Assembly (NCBI RefSeq): GCF_000739915.1
Contig: NZ_BBJT01000003.1
Location: forward strand, 62,001 to 126,000
DNA: 64,000 nucleotides
From: Paenibacillus chitinolyticus NBRC 15660
Lineage (GTDB): Bacteria > Bacillota > Bacilli > Paenibacillales > NBRC-103111
Reading direction: 5' to 3'
Below the pieces are notes generated by a model. That model saw nothing but the letters and a program-made list of their open reading frames with translations, did not search any database and was not told where the DNA came from. Each line of letters begins with the position of its first letter. The first letter of the stretch is position 1. Positions 7,210 to 15,043 of this stretch are shown piece by piece. The position numbers and the translations under genes were made by a program.

Positions 7210-8505
7210 TCAAGATATCCAACTCTTAATATCAATTTTTTCGAAGTGATCTTTTACTAACTTTTGCAGACGAGACGAAGCTCCTTTGTTGTAAGTAACC
7301 ACTTTATCTAGCTCTTTAACTTCTTCAATAATTGTCTCAATGACATTCTTTATTTTACTAAACGACACATCGTTTTCTTTAAATATTTTTGCAATAACAA
7401 TGTACCCAATAAACATGCGCGGCTGCCTTAGAAGACTTGTTTTTGTATTGAACTCATCATCAAAAACCCCTAGCAAATTGTTGAAGAAGTCTGTTAAATA
7501 TACCCCAACTTCCTTTGCTTCGAAAGCAGTTTTTGGCTCAAATACCTGGTCGATTGCATTTGCTAAAATATCTGTAGTCGTGTAATGGCCTGCCAATTCG
7601 CTAATCTTTGAACCTGAGGCAATCTTTCCTTTGAGATCGGAATTGATCTGTAATTGTTTAACGGCAACATAAGAAACTTTCTCTTGTTTGAGTTGCTCAA
7701 GTCGTTCAGTTTTAACTACGTTGATAGTGTTAATTTGACCAAAATACTTTTTAGCGGTATCTGTGTCATAAACTCGTATACTCAATATTATATCTTGCTG
7801 CAGATCCGGATTAACAGATAAAGCCCTTACTGCTCCTTGAAGTCGGTGAAATCCATCAAGAATAGAGATGGTAGCTCCTTCCTTAATAGTCAAGACTTTA
7901 GATTTTGGATTGTATGTTATCGGATCGAAATCCTCAGAATAGACGTTTAGAGTAATCATATCAGGCAGATATGTTTCATTTAACATATGTTCTGCAATAT
8001 CTTTTACGCTTTGCAAATTAACATCTGGTACAGGGACAACCCCATCTCTTCCCTTTTTATATTTGGCGCTTCTCTGTGTTTCGAAATCGTAAACAATAAT
8101 CTTGTTATGGTACCATTTTACTGGCTCCGAAATTTTAATTGTAGTAACAAAATTTTCATGATCAATTTGTAGCACACTGTTAATCGATATAGGAAGATTA
8201 ACATCTTTAACTTCCTTGCCTGTATACTTCCTTGCTTCTGATATCTCACCTTCAGTAAAATAATTTTCTGCTCTCACTTCGTCAGACCCATCAATTTTAA
8301 ATACGGCCATTGAGATAAGACAGAGAACAGCGGTATCAATTTCTCCAAGTAAATTTTCGTTTTTAATAATTTCGTTAAAAAATCCAGAAGGTATGTCATA
8401 TTCGGATAAATTTTTATTTACTTCCTCAATATTTTTTCTTTTATATTTTATTCTTTCTATTGCATTAGTCAGATTGCTTTCAAGTTCGCTACGGTCACGC
8501 AACAT
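7210..8505 (-). CDS. yopQ: YopQ-like DGQHR/DndB-type protein
   Basis: Residues near 215-225 read LDGFHRLQGAVRAL, a variant of the DGQHR motif of DndB-like and ParB-superfamily proteins; AKKYFGQINTINVVKTERL follows as in that family. The frame opens at 8544, but ATG 8505 follows GAAGGAG at 8 bases and is the likely start (431 aa); the upstream bases overlap the promoter. It lies in an operon with the MrpR-like repressor, 20 bases apart, the same order as yopQ-yopR in SPbeta. DndB is a transcriptional regulator in DNA phosphorothioation, so a regulatory role in lysogeny is plausible but inferred. Confidence 0.65.
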   Translation of the reverse strand: MLRDRSELESNLTNAIERIKYKRKNIEEVNKNLSEYDIPSGFFNEIIKNENLLGEIDTAVLCLISMAVFKIDGSDEVRAENYFTEGEISEARKYTGKEVKDVNLPISINSVLQIDHENFVTTIKISEPVKWYHNKIIVYDFETQRSAKYKKGRDGVVPVPDVNLQSVKDIAEHMLNETYLPDMITLNVYSEDFDPITYNPKSKVLTIKEGATISILDGFHRLQGAVRALSVNPDLQQDIILSIRVYDTDTAKKYFGQINTINVVKTERLEQLKQEKVSYVAVKQLQINSDLKGKIASGSKISELAGHYTTTDILANAIDQVFEPKTAFEAKEVGVYLTDFFNNLLGVFDDEFNTKTSLLRQPRMFIGYIVIAKIFKENDVSFSKIKNVIETIIEEVKELDKVVTYNKGASSRLQKLVKDHFEKIDIKSWIS

Positions 8506-8536
8506 AATAAAAACTCCTTCCTTCATACCACATACT

Positions 8537-8566
8537 ATAGTCATTATATCACAGATTGTTGACTAT
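8537..8566 (-). promoter_or_regulatory. Extended -10 promoter flanked by an inverted repeat
   Basis: On the minus strand TGATATAATG gives an extended -10 (TATAAT, 8543-8548) placing transcription start near 8536, about 30 bases before the YopQ-like start. Seven-base arms ATAGTCA/TGACTAT (8560-8566 and 8537-8543) bracket the -10, a typical operator layout. Likely the promoter of the lysogeny operon, possibly autoregulated. Confidence 0.6.
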
Positions 8567-8716
8567 AAATAATAAAAATATACACAGAAATACATCTCAT
8601 GAAAAGCCTTATTGCTTTGAGATATATCCCTATGTATATTTTCAATTTAATTAACGTATTATTTTACAATAAAATCTTGTTTTTATAGGTTAATGCTATG
8701 AAAGAAGCTCCACGCT

Positions 8717-9421
8717 CTAACTCAATTCGTCAGGAGTGTTTATAAATTGAATAAATTGCTTGCCTAACGCAGATGTTCTAGAGGCGACCATTCCGCTACC
8801 ACCCATTATAGTATGCAAATCGCTTGAGTCTTTACTAATAAGTCCTCTATTGTACAAATCGCTCATTATCAGTTTCGTAAATTCTAGTTCGCCTGATAAC
8901 TGCGGATAATACTGAAAAATAACTAGCCCAATACTTCCCTTATCTAAATCTATTGAGTGCCCAGCCTTTTGCAAATTTTGTTTTGGATCATTGAGAAAGA
9001 ATAAAATTTTTAAATGCCATTCATTAAATGAATCAATAAAAGATAAAAACATTTGTTGTCGATTTTCATCAATTGAATTAGTAAGCGCTGAATTGCTGAC
9101 CGCGTTAAGTAGTGCTGCACGTTTTTCAATTTGATGAGTCCTGATTGATATATTTATAGCTTGTAAAACAACGCTCAAGAAAGCTTCATTGTTAGATAAG
9201 GAATAGATGTCAAATGTCTCGATTTTATTATTTAGTTCATTCAGTCTTTGGTCCAACATAACCAATATATTCTCTTTTCTTTTTTCTGCCGGGGACGTAA
9301 CAACTAAACCGAAGTATTCCGATAAAAATCCCCCAACTGCAGGGATAGCCGAAATTGTGCTTTTGATTGTTGCGTGAACAATATCGCCTTTAGTGTTTTT
9401 AAAATTATCATCAATACTCAC
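8717..9421 (-). CDS. Hypothetical protein with N-terminal hydrophobic patch (234 aa)
   Basis: GTG 9421 follows GAGGGTG. The N-terminus has a Gly/Pro-rich hydrophobic stretch (ISAIPAVGGFLSEYFGLVV, about 19-37) before a predicted coiled coil (about 45-75) and an all-helical body. I do not recognise the family. It lies just upstream of the lysogeny module on the same strand, separated by 170 bases with an imperfect hairpin near 8590-8630. Its general shape recalls some prophage exclusion proteins, but that is a guess. Confidence 0.6.
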   Translation of the reverse strand: MSIDDNFKNTKGDIVHATIKSTISAIPAVGGFLSEYFGLVVTSPAEKRKENILVMLDQRLNELNNKIETFDIYSLSNNEAFLSVVLQAINISIRTHQIEKRAALLNAVSNSALTNSIDENRQQMFLSFIDSFNEWHLKILFFLNDPKQNLQKAGHSIDLDKGSIGLVIFQYYPQLSGELEFTKLIMSDLYNRGLISKDSSDLHTIMGGSGMVASRTSALGKQFIQFINTPDELS

Positions 9422-9456
9422 TTAATTCACCCTCGTAATAAATAAGATTATACAAA

Positions 9457-9630
9457 CTATGTTCTTGCTGAATTTCCTCTCCATTCAAGAGCAGTTTTCA
9501 TTACACTGTTCCTGTCATCCCATAATGCTATAATAAATCTACGTAGTAAATCATTTTCTCTCATGAGTCCGTATATTTCATCCATCTCTTCAGTGGTAAA
9601 TCTGTTTTCGGGTTTAATTTCCGTGAACAT
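9457..9630 (-). CDS. Small phage protein (57 aa)
   Basis: ATG 9630 is preceded by GAGGAG seven bases upstream, which favours it over an in-frame ATG at 9663. The protein is charged with a helical acidic middle (TTEEMDEIYGLMRENDLLRR). No known domain. It sits between the helix-hairpin-helix-like gene and the 234-aa gene. Confidence 0.6.
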   Translation of the reverse strand: MFTEIKPENRFTTEEMDEIYGLMRENDLLRRFIIALWDDRNSVMKTALEWRGNSART

Positions 9631-9664
9631 AAATGAACTCCTCAATAAAACCGCTATTTTCAAC

Positions 9665-10120
9665 TTATTGACCGGTAATTAATTTAAGCAATTTTCTTTG
9701 TTGTTCTAAGGATAAATTTTGAAACATGCATGTGCTAATTTTCTGTAACAAAATGGGTTCAATTGTGCAGACGATATTTTTATACTCTTCTTGATAATCT
9801 GACCTACTTTTTAAACAAGGAATAAGTGAATTGATATGATAATGGTTAACAATTGCATTTAGTAAAACAGTTATAGATACTTTGCCCATGTTACGCAATC
9901 TATAGATATATGAGAACTTGACGTTCATCACGTTTTCAAGGTTGCAAATTCCACCTCTACGTAACGCGTTAATAACTCTTGTTTCTCTATTTGCCCCTGG
10001 ATTCACAAATAGATCTTCTACAGGCGTCTCGTTTCTAAAGTCATCCTTTATATCTAGAAGATTCATTAAAGGTTGATCAATATTTTTTATTAAATAATCA
10101 AGAGTGATTGGAGTAGACAT
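9665..10120 (-). CDS. RNA polymerase alpha-CTD-like (HhH) protein
   Basis: Residues about 45-90 (INALRRGGICNLENVMNVK, then LRNMGKVSITVLLNAI) resemble the alpha-subunit C-terminal domain of RNA polymerase, which has two helix-hairpin-helix units and the same L-x-R-x-G-I-x-N-x3-V and N-G-x-x-S pattern. The 151-residue protein has no other obvious domain. Such small proteins could bind DNA near promoters or engage host polymerase. ATG 10120 follows GGGGAAGAG. The HhH assignment is by eye. Confidence 0.55.
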   Translation of the reverse strand: MSTPITLDYLIKNIDQPLMNLLDIKDDFRNETPVEDLFVNPGANRETRVINALRRGGICNLENVMNVKFSYIYRLRNMGKVSITVLLNAIVNHYHINSLIPCLKSRSDYQEEYKNIVCTIEPILLQKISTCMFQNLSLEQQRKLLKLITGQ

Positions 10121-10165
10121 GTTCTCTTCCCCTATTCAAAAATTTAGCCGCGGATATCTCTAATA

Positions 10166-10483
10166 CTACTGTTCAATTGGAATAATAAAACTACCCTGAT
10201 CTCTAAACATCTGATCAATCTCATAAACAATTTTAGTGTTTCTCGATACTCGGCTCCAGTTTTGAACAAGTAACTCATTAATACCTTGGTTTTTCATTTC
10301 ATCAAGAATATTCTCAAACCGATCACTCCGCTGGTTTGCCGAGATTACATCTTTGAATACGGCAATGACCCGTTTGTCATTGTCCTCGGCAAACTGTTTG
10401 CATCCCACAATCTGTTTACCTAGTTTCTCTTCTGCTTGTTCTTGTGTTCCAACTCTTACATATATCATAACAGAATTACTCAC
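10166..10483 (-). CDS. Serine-recombinase N-terminal domain with lost nucleophile
   Basis: The protein matches only the resolvase N-terminal domain (105 aa): IYVRVGTQEQAEE corresponds to the usual YxRVSTxxQ, and LLVQNWSRVSRNT to the DRLSR motif. The catalytic serine of RVST is glycine here and there is no C-terminal DNA-binding domain, so it should not cut DNA. It may be a remnant, an inhibitor or a partner of a complete serine integrase elsewhere (SPbeta uses the serine integrase SprA). GTG 10483 follows AAGGAGAGG; a dyad at 10503-10522 lies upstream. Confidence 0.7.
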   Translation of the reverse strand: MSNSVMIYVRVGTQEQAEEKLGKQIVGCKQFAEDNDKRVIAVFKDVISANQRSDRFENILDEMKNQGINELLVQNWSRVSRNTKIVYEIDQMFRDQGSFIIPIEQ

Positions 10484-10538
10484 TATACACCTCTCCTTGT
10501 CCGATGAAATTGACCTTTTATCTCTATATCATAATGCT

Positions 10539-10772
10539 GCTTCAATCCACGCACTCTTGTAGAGTGCGGCATCAAATGAAGACTTTTCTGAATCTAAATG
10601 GAGATTTCAATCCACGCACCCGTAAGGGGTGCGACATTATATGATGCATATGAGCCTAAAATGTATGAACGTATTTCAATCCACGCACCCGTAAGGGGTG
10701 CGACGTAACCAACACATTGTTTAAAAAACCAATACAGAGTATTTCAATCCACGCACCCGTAAGGGGTGCGAC
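10539..10772 (-). CRISPR. Mini-CRISPR array, four 32-bp repeats, type I-C-like
   Basis: Repeats lie at 10539-10570, 10604-10635, 10673-10704 and 10741-10772. The last three are identical; read on the minus strand they begin GTCGCACCCC and end TGGATTGAAAT, the hallmark of type I-C repeats, with a GCACCC/GGGTGC stem. The first is degenerate but keeps a paired stem (GCACTC/GAGTGC), so it is the trailer end and the leader lies to the right. Spacers are 33, 37 and 36 bases. No cas genes are in the window, so the array would depend on host Cas proteins. A dyad lies at 10503-10522 beyond the trailer end. Confidence 0.92.
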
Positions 10773-10899
10773 TCCGTTTCCCAACCAATATAGGGTCTAA
10801 AACGGCATTCTACTAATATTAATAAAGAGTTTAATTTTTATAATCCCTAGTTAAATTACCGTATAATGTTTAAACACCCATATATCTAGATGAAATTTG

Positions 10900-10942
10900 G
10901 TGCGAATCCCCCAGGGATATCATGCTCGCTTCCCATTCGCAC
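10900..10942. other. Possible structured RNA element upstream of the CRISPR array
   Basis: Eight-base perfect arms GTGCGAAT and ATTCGCAC enclose a 27-base interior that can itself pair GGGA with TCCC. It lies between the 97-aa gene and the CRISPR leader. A strong U-tract is missing on the minus strand, so a simple terminator is not a good fit. It could be the 3' end of the upstream gene or a small structured RNA. Confidence 0.35.
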
Positions 10943-10970
10943 TTCCTTCCGTTATTTTTTAATATTAACC

Positions 10971-11264
10971 CTACTTACCGGCATACTTGCTGATTCTGAC
11001 TTTGTGTGTATACTCATTATAAAGATAACCTCGTTCAGGAGATATACCAATTAGTTCTGGACGCTCTGTGTACACCTCATCTAATGTTCTATCTTCTCTA
11101 CCAACAGCAGACATGCTCTCTATCTCGATAGGGTACTTGGAAAATAACGCTCTGACAATCTCTTCAGCGTGTTCTTTATTTTTTGCAAACACAATTCCTT
11201 CAAATTTTGATCCCGCTTTTCTACTATTAATTTTATGAAAATAACAGTGCACTGAATATATCAT
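10971..11264 (-). CDS. Hypothetical phage protein (97 aa)
   Basis: ATG 11264 has AAGGAG about 12 bases upstream. The protein starts with a beta-rich stretch (MIYSVHCYFHKIN) followed by KNKEHAEEIVRALFSKYP, a probable helix, a layout common in small ferredoxin-like folds. Function unknown. It lies upstream of the CRISPR array, with a dyad at 11312-11329. Confidence 0.6.
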   Translation of the reverse strand: MIYSVHCYFHKINSRKAGSKFEGIVFAKNKEHAEEIVRALFSKYPIEIESMSAVGREDRTLDEVYTERPELIGISPERGYLYNEYTHKVRISKYAGK

Positions 11265-11318
11265 TAGTTTATAGTTCTCCTTTTGCCATTATCGAACAAG
11301 TAGATCATCTAATAAAAG

Positions 11319-11738
11319 TCAGTTTTCATCGACTGTACGATTCATATACAAGTCCATTCTAAGCATGTTGAAGATCGCCGAATCACACCTTTCTCCGCTG
11401 TATTTTCTGCAAAAACCAAGTAGCAGCGCTTCATCAAAAGTACTTCTCGACTCATTAAAGAACTTATTATCAACTACGGGGTAAAAAGCTGTTTCTTTAC
11501 CTTTATTCAATCTCACTTCTGCTTCAACAATCGCTAAATCTTCACTAATAATTGTTGTGTTAACTACGCTCCTATAGTCTTTTACAATTAGCTTCTCTAT
11601 GGATTCCTCTTTCTCCCTTTGTTCCAAAAATGATTTTGCCATACCGTATATACGAGATAACTGAAAGCGTCCAGTATCCTTCATTGCCAGCTCTTCAAAG
11701 AATTTAGGGATCTCTTCGAATGATAAGTCTTTTAACAT
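11319..11738 (-). CDS. Hypothetical phage protein (139 aa)
   Basis: ATG 11738 follows AAGGAGG. The N-terminal 60 residues are helical and charged (EEIPKFFEELAMKD...), then a mixed region with IVKDYRSVVNTTIISEDLAI. No recognised domain. Part of the closely spaced early gene run, with a dyad at 11766-11784 upstream. Confidence 0.65.
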   Translation of the reverse strand: MLKDLSFEEIPKFFEELAMKDTGRFQLSRIYGMAKSFLEQREKEESIEKLIVKDYRSVVNTTIISEDLAIVEAEVRLNKGKETAFYPVVDNKFFNESRSTFDEALLLGFCRKYSGERCDSAIFNMLRMDLYMNRTVDEN

Positions 11739-11772
11739 TAAACTACCTCCTTGGATATTATTCTTATGAAAT

Positions 11773-12024
11773 TCAAGTTTTATCAGTTTTTAATAACTCA
11801 GCAAGTTTATAAATGTCTTCCTTGAGGAGGACCAACTCGCATAATTTCTTCTCCTTTTTATCTGCACCAAGGGTCATGACATTCGCAATAAAGTCTTTTT
11901 CATGCGAAGTATTTACAATTTCCATCCATCTTGGGGATACTTCACAAATCAAAGCTTTTGCGCCCAGTTCATTCTTCTTTCTTTGATAAAAACCTACTGG
12001 AAATCTGATAATATTATCATCCAT
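11773..12024 (-). CDS. Hypothetical phage protein (83 aa)
   Basis: ATG 12024 (MDDNIIRFPVGF) is preceded by GGAGGG at proper distance; an upstream in-frame ATG at 12045 would run through that ribosome site. Mixed alpha/beta composition with a lysine-rich end; no domain recognised. A dyad at 12050-12067 lies upstream. Confidence 0.65.
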   Translation of the reverse strand: MDDNIIRFPVGFYQRKKNELGAKALICEVSPRWMEIVNTSHEKDFIANVMTLGADKKEKKLCELVLLKEDIYKLAELLKTDKT

Positions 12025-12073
12025 TTTAGGCCCTCCTAACTCCAAAAAAATAAAACTAGTATTTTATTGGTTA

Positions 12074-12565
12074 CTACCGTCTCTGAATTTCTTGCATTTT
12101 AACCTTACCAATAATAATCATTTCCTGAAATGCTCTTCCCTTTACTTGGACATCATCTTGAAACTTTCCCTTATCCCAAAAGAGTGCAATTTTCGCAAGT
12201 TGATATAATACATAATACTTCTTACAAACTAAAAGACCAACGACTATTAATATATTGAAAAACAGTAGAACCGCTACCAATACTAAACTCGGAATACTTG
12301 TGGATATTGGAATATTTACAATAAACTGCTGTAAAAAGCCTAGAGAGAGCGCAACTGTACCAGCAACTCCCGAAGCTTTTTGATCAAGGAGGTTAAGAAA
12401 CAAACTTGGATTATAATTAAAAAATGTTCCACTTTCTTTACGAAGATCATCGAAGCTTTTTGAGAAAAATGCAAATCCTAAAAAAATTACACCAACAAGA
12501 TCCATAATTAGGCCAAAAATAGACCAAATATTTGCAACAGTAAAATGACTCAAATCAACATTCAT
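12074..12565 (-). CDS. Small membrane protein (163 aa)
   Basis: Three hydrophobic segments are visible at about residues 13-33, 66-88 and 92-113, followed by a charged cytoplasmic tail ending KVKMQEIQRR. The ribosome site before ATG 12565 is weak. Unknown role. It is the downstream neighbour of the 49-residue membrane peptide at 12610-12759. Confidence 0.6.
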   Translation of the reverse strand: MNVDLSHFTVANIWSIFGLIMDLVGVIFLGFAFFSKSFDDLRKESGTFFNYNPSLFLNLLDQKASGVAGTVALSLGFLQQFIVNIPISTSIPSLVLVAVLLFFNILIVVGLLVCKKYYVLYQLAKIALFWDKGKFQDDVQVKGRAFQEMIIIGKVKMQEIQRR

Positions 12566-12609
12566 TTTTTCCGATCCTTTTGATTTATTTTATTGTTGAA
12601 GCCAGTCTT

Positions 12610-12759
12610 TTATCCAATTTTTATGTAGGTACTCAGCGTCTCAGTAAGCCACCTTGTGCCACCAGTTAAAAGGCTGCTAAATACTCCTGGATTCTTGTAA
12701 AAGTACAAGCATGTTGTCAATCCAATAAATCCCAAGATAATCTTATTTCGATTAGGCAT
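12610..12759 (-). CDS. Single-span membrane peptide (49 aa)
   Basis: A small gene with GGAGGAG five bases before ATG 12759. The peptide begins MPNRNKIILGFIGLTTCLYF, one hydrophobic helix after a short basic start, and ends with a polar tail. Too little sequence to assign function; small membrane peptides of this type occur next to phage membrane or lysis genes, but no lysin is beside it. Confidence 0.6.
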   Translation of the reverse strand: MPNRNKIILGFIGLTTCLYFYKNPGVFSSLLTGGTRWLTETLSTYIKIG

Positions 12760-12852
12760 TCTGTCTCCTCCGCTTCTTATGGGATGCCCTACAACTTATA
12801 ATTCTTCAGAATCATAACCAATCATGCCATCATTCCTCATAAAACCAATCCA

Positions 12853-13047
12853 TTATTTATTTTCAACATACTCATCGACGCGTTTTCTAAACTCTTCATT
12901 GTCTCTATATTCAAAACACGAAGAGACAACCATTTGAATTATACTTTCCCTTGTCATCTCGCGAATCTTCTCGTCGGCCATAACTCCATCAGAAAAGGTT
13001 TTGGCATTGCTCAGCACTGAATCAAAGTCATATCTAACTCTACTCAC
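12853..13047 (-). CDS. Hypothetical small protein (64 aa)
   Basis: I place the start at GTG 13047, seven bases after GGAGGG, rather than at the upstream ATG that contains the ribosome site. The protein is short and charged (VSRVRYDFDSVLSNAK at the start, FRKRVDEYVENK at the end). Function unknown; a dyad at 13070-13088 lies upstream. Confidence 0.6.
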   Translation of the reverse strand: MSRVRYDFDSVLSNAKTFSDGVMADEKIREMTRESIIQMVVSSCFEYRDNEEFRKRVDEYVENK

Positions 13048-13145
13048 AAAACAACCCTCCATCTAAAATCATAAAATCTCCATTTTATCTTCTTCTTTAG
13101 AGCTCTTTTTTAGCTTCCATCCACAAGTAAATTATTTTTATATTC

Positions 13146-13619
13146 CTATCTGTTTCCCATCACTTGCCACGCAGCACTAGATGGTGTGTAAATTTTTTTA
13201 TTATCCCCATCTCTGCACCACACAACAAAATGCTCACAATTATTAAATACTAGATTATAGCCTGTTGTATACAATTTACTATATGCTTTTTGAATTGCCT
13301 CCTCCCGGCTGCAATTCAATGGGCTGTTTCTTATTTCAATTGCTTTCCCATTTTTAAAAGTCTCGATTGTATCCATTTGTATAATTCCTAAGCCATCTAC
13401 CTTTGTGAAATGAATCACCATTCCATCACCTATATAGATTCCATGATGAATATATCCGCAAAAAACCGAAATGTGATCTCCTTTTACTATTTCAGGGTCC
13501 TTACCAAAGAATGCATGTATCGCTTTATATGGCGCAGCCTGAGAGCTTTCAACAGCATTGATTGTTGTTCTTGTCACTCTTTCAATTGCTTCGCTCAGTA
13601 AGGTTAAAGTATACTTCAA
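13146..13619 (-). CDS. LRAT/NlpC-P60-superfamily domain protein
   Basis: The segment DHISVFCGYIHHGIYIGDGM followed by VIHF, then NCEHFVVWC about 55 residues later, is the signature of the LRAT domain: a catalytic His in HHGIYIGDG and the nucleophilic Cys of NCEHF. Bacterial members are thiol hydrolases or acyltransferases acting on lipids or peptides. Start TTG 13619 is placed six bases behind GGGGTG; GTG 13628 is an alternative. Preceded by about 30 residues that may be an amphipathic anchor. A lipid- or envelope-directed role in lysogeny is inferred only. Confidence 0.75.
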   Translation of the reverse strand: MKYTLTLLSEAIERVTRTTINAVESSQAAPYKAIHAFFGKDPEIVKGDHISVFCGYIHHGIYIGDGMVIHFTKVDGLGIIQMDTIETFKNGKAIEIRNSPLNCSREEAIQKAYSKLYTTGYNLVFNNCEHFVVWCRDGDNKKIYTPSSAAWQVMGNR

Positions 13620-13698
13620 GCAAAACACCCCTTATAAAATCAGTTTTTTATTAGATTGTTTAGCACTGCGCTTCCGCGGTTATCAATATGTTAGTTTC

Positions 13699-14457
13699 TT
13701 ATTTGTTTTTTATCCGGGAAATACTGATACTCTCCTTAATCTCTTTCCAAACCTGCTCCATGACTATCTGTGGATGAACTGAATTAATTTCTTTCTCTTC
13801 ATCACTTAAAGTTTGCTTGAACCTTAACCACTGTTTACTGAGGTATGCCAATCTTAAGTCCCTGTTAGTGCATCCTCTAAATTCATCATCGTTTCGTAAA
13901 TGTTCTATCCATTTTCCTTGAACTTTTTGCGTAATCTCTTCAGTATAAATTACTCTATTTTGTTCGAGTTTATTTATTTCTTCTATGCCAAACTTCTCTT
14001 CAATCAATTCGTCTAAAGAATAAAATAATTGAGAATCCCATATAGCACCCTCATCATTCAAGAAATGGTCAATGCTCATGTAATATGTACTTAATATGAC
14101 AACCACTGAAACCTTATATGTTACATCCACAGGTATATCTTCAATAACTTTATTGTACTCATCTACTATATTAGTAATTTTCAACTTCACTTCATTACCG
14201 CTTGTTTTATACAAATGATTCTTAATCAAATCCTCGTATGAAATAAGTGAACTTTGAACTTCATCCATTGTGAGTTTTGATTCAGTGATAAATACTGGGT
14301 AGTTTCCCCTTTTTGCTAAAAGAAATAATTTAAGGAAATTTTCCTTAGAGCTACTAATAGAAATATTAACTCTTTCGATTTCATCAGGGTCTAATTCATT
14401 GATAAAATATATTATCTCATTTTCATTTGCAAATTTAATAATATCTTCTAAAAACAT
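13699..14457 (-). CDS. Hypothetical phage protein (252 aa)
   Basis: ATG 14457 follows GAGAGGGAAT. The protein is acidic and mostly helical, with no transmembrane segment and no recognised motif. The gene lies between the LRAT-type gene and the interrupted regulator, with the dyad at 14476-14497 upstream. Function unknown. Confidence 0.65.
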   Translation of the reverse strand: MFLEDIIKFANENEIIYFINELDPDEIERVNISISSSKENFLKLFLLAKRGNYPVFITESKLTMDEVQSSLISYEDLIKNHLYKTSGNEVKLKITNIVDEYNKVIEDIPVDVTYKVSVVVILSTYYMSIDHFLNDEGAIWDSQLFYSLDELIEEKFGIEEINKLEQNRVIYTEEITQKVQGKWIEHLRNDDEFRGCTNRDLRLAYLSKQWLRFKQTLSDEEKEINSVHPQIVMEQVWKEIKESISISRIKNK

Positions 14458-14482
14458 ATTCCCTCTCTCTTTCTTGATGAAA

Positions 14483-15010
14483 TCAGACTTTTATTTGCTC
14501 GGCCAACTCTTTAAATTTCAGTAATAATTCTCTTGAATGCTCTAGTTGTTCTTCTAAAACGCCGTTGCTGCCTTCGATTTTAAAATGAAGTCCATTTATA
14601 ATCCAATCAATCGACACACCATAGATAGAAGCAAGTTTAGATATGGTCAATAAATCGGGCTCACTAACATTGTTTTCATATCCGCTTATGGTTTTGTTAT
14701 TTATACCTGAGAGCTGGGAAACCTCTCTTTGAGACAGTCCTTTAAGTTCTCTAGATTTTTTAAGTCTAAGTGATATTTCCTCTTTCTTAGGTGCCACTAT
14801 TTTTTCTTCTTTTAATTGACGGCCAAACAAATAATCTAGCGTAACATTGTAGAAATCAGCTACTTTAATTATAAATTTAAAATCAGGCTCTCTAATATCG
14901 TTTTCGTATCCTTAATACGTAGTACGAGCGATATTCAAAGTTTTTGCAAGATCGCCCTGTGATAAACGTATTGATTCTCTTAAATATCGAAGTCTTTCGC
15001 CAATCGACAT
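14483..15010 (-). pseudogene. Double XRE-type HTH regulator interrupted by an in-frame stop
   Basis: Reading from ATG 15010, an XRE helix-turn-helix (MSIGERLRYLRESIRLSQGD, then LAKTLNIARTTY) meets TAA at 14912-14914, exactly where a conserved Ser before GYEND is expected. The frame continues uninterrupted through the rest of the first domain, DYLFGRQLKE, and a second complete XRE domain (LKGLSQREVSQLSGINNKTI) to 14483, giving 175 codons. The downstream half could be made from TTG 14830, but no ribosome site precedes it. Either a nonsense mutation, read-through, or a separate 115-aa HTH protein. Probably a Cro/CI-type regulator originally. Confidence 0.7.
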
Positions 15011-15043
15011 GTATTCACCTAATCTAAAAGAATATTATTTTAT

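Noticed and set aside
10895-10950. Possible tRNA at the hairpin next to the CRISPR leader
   Set aside because: It lacks a cloverleaf, T-loop and CCA-type end; only one main stem is present.
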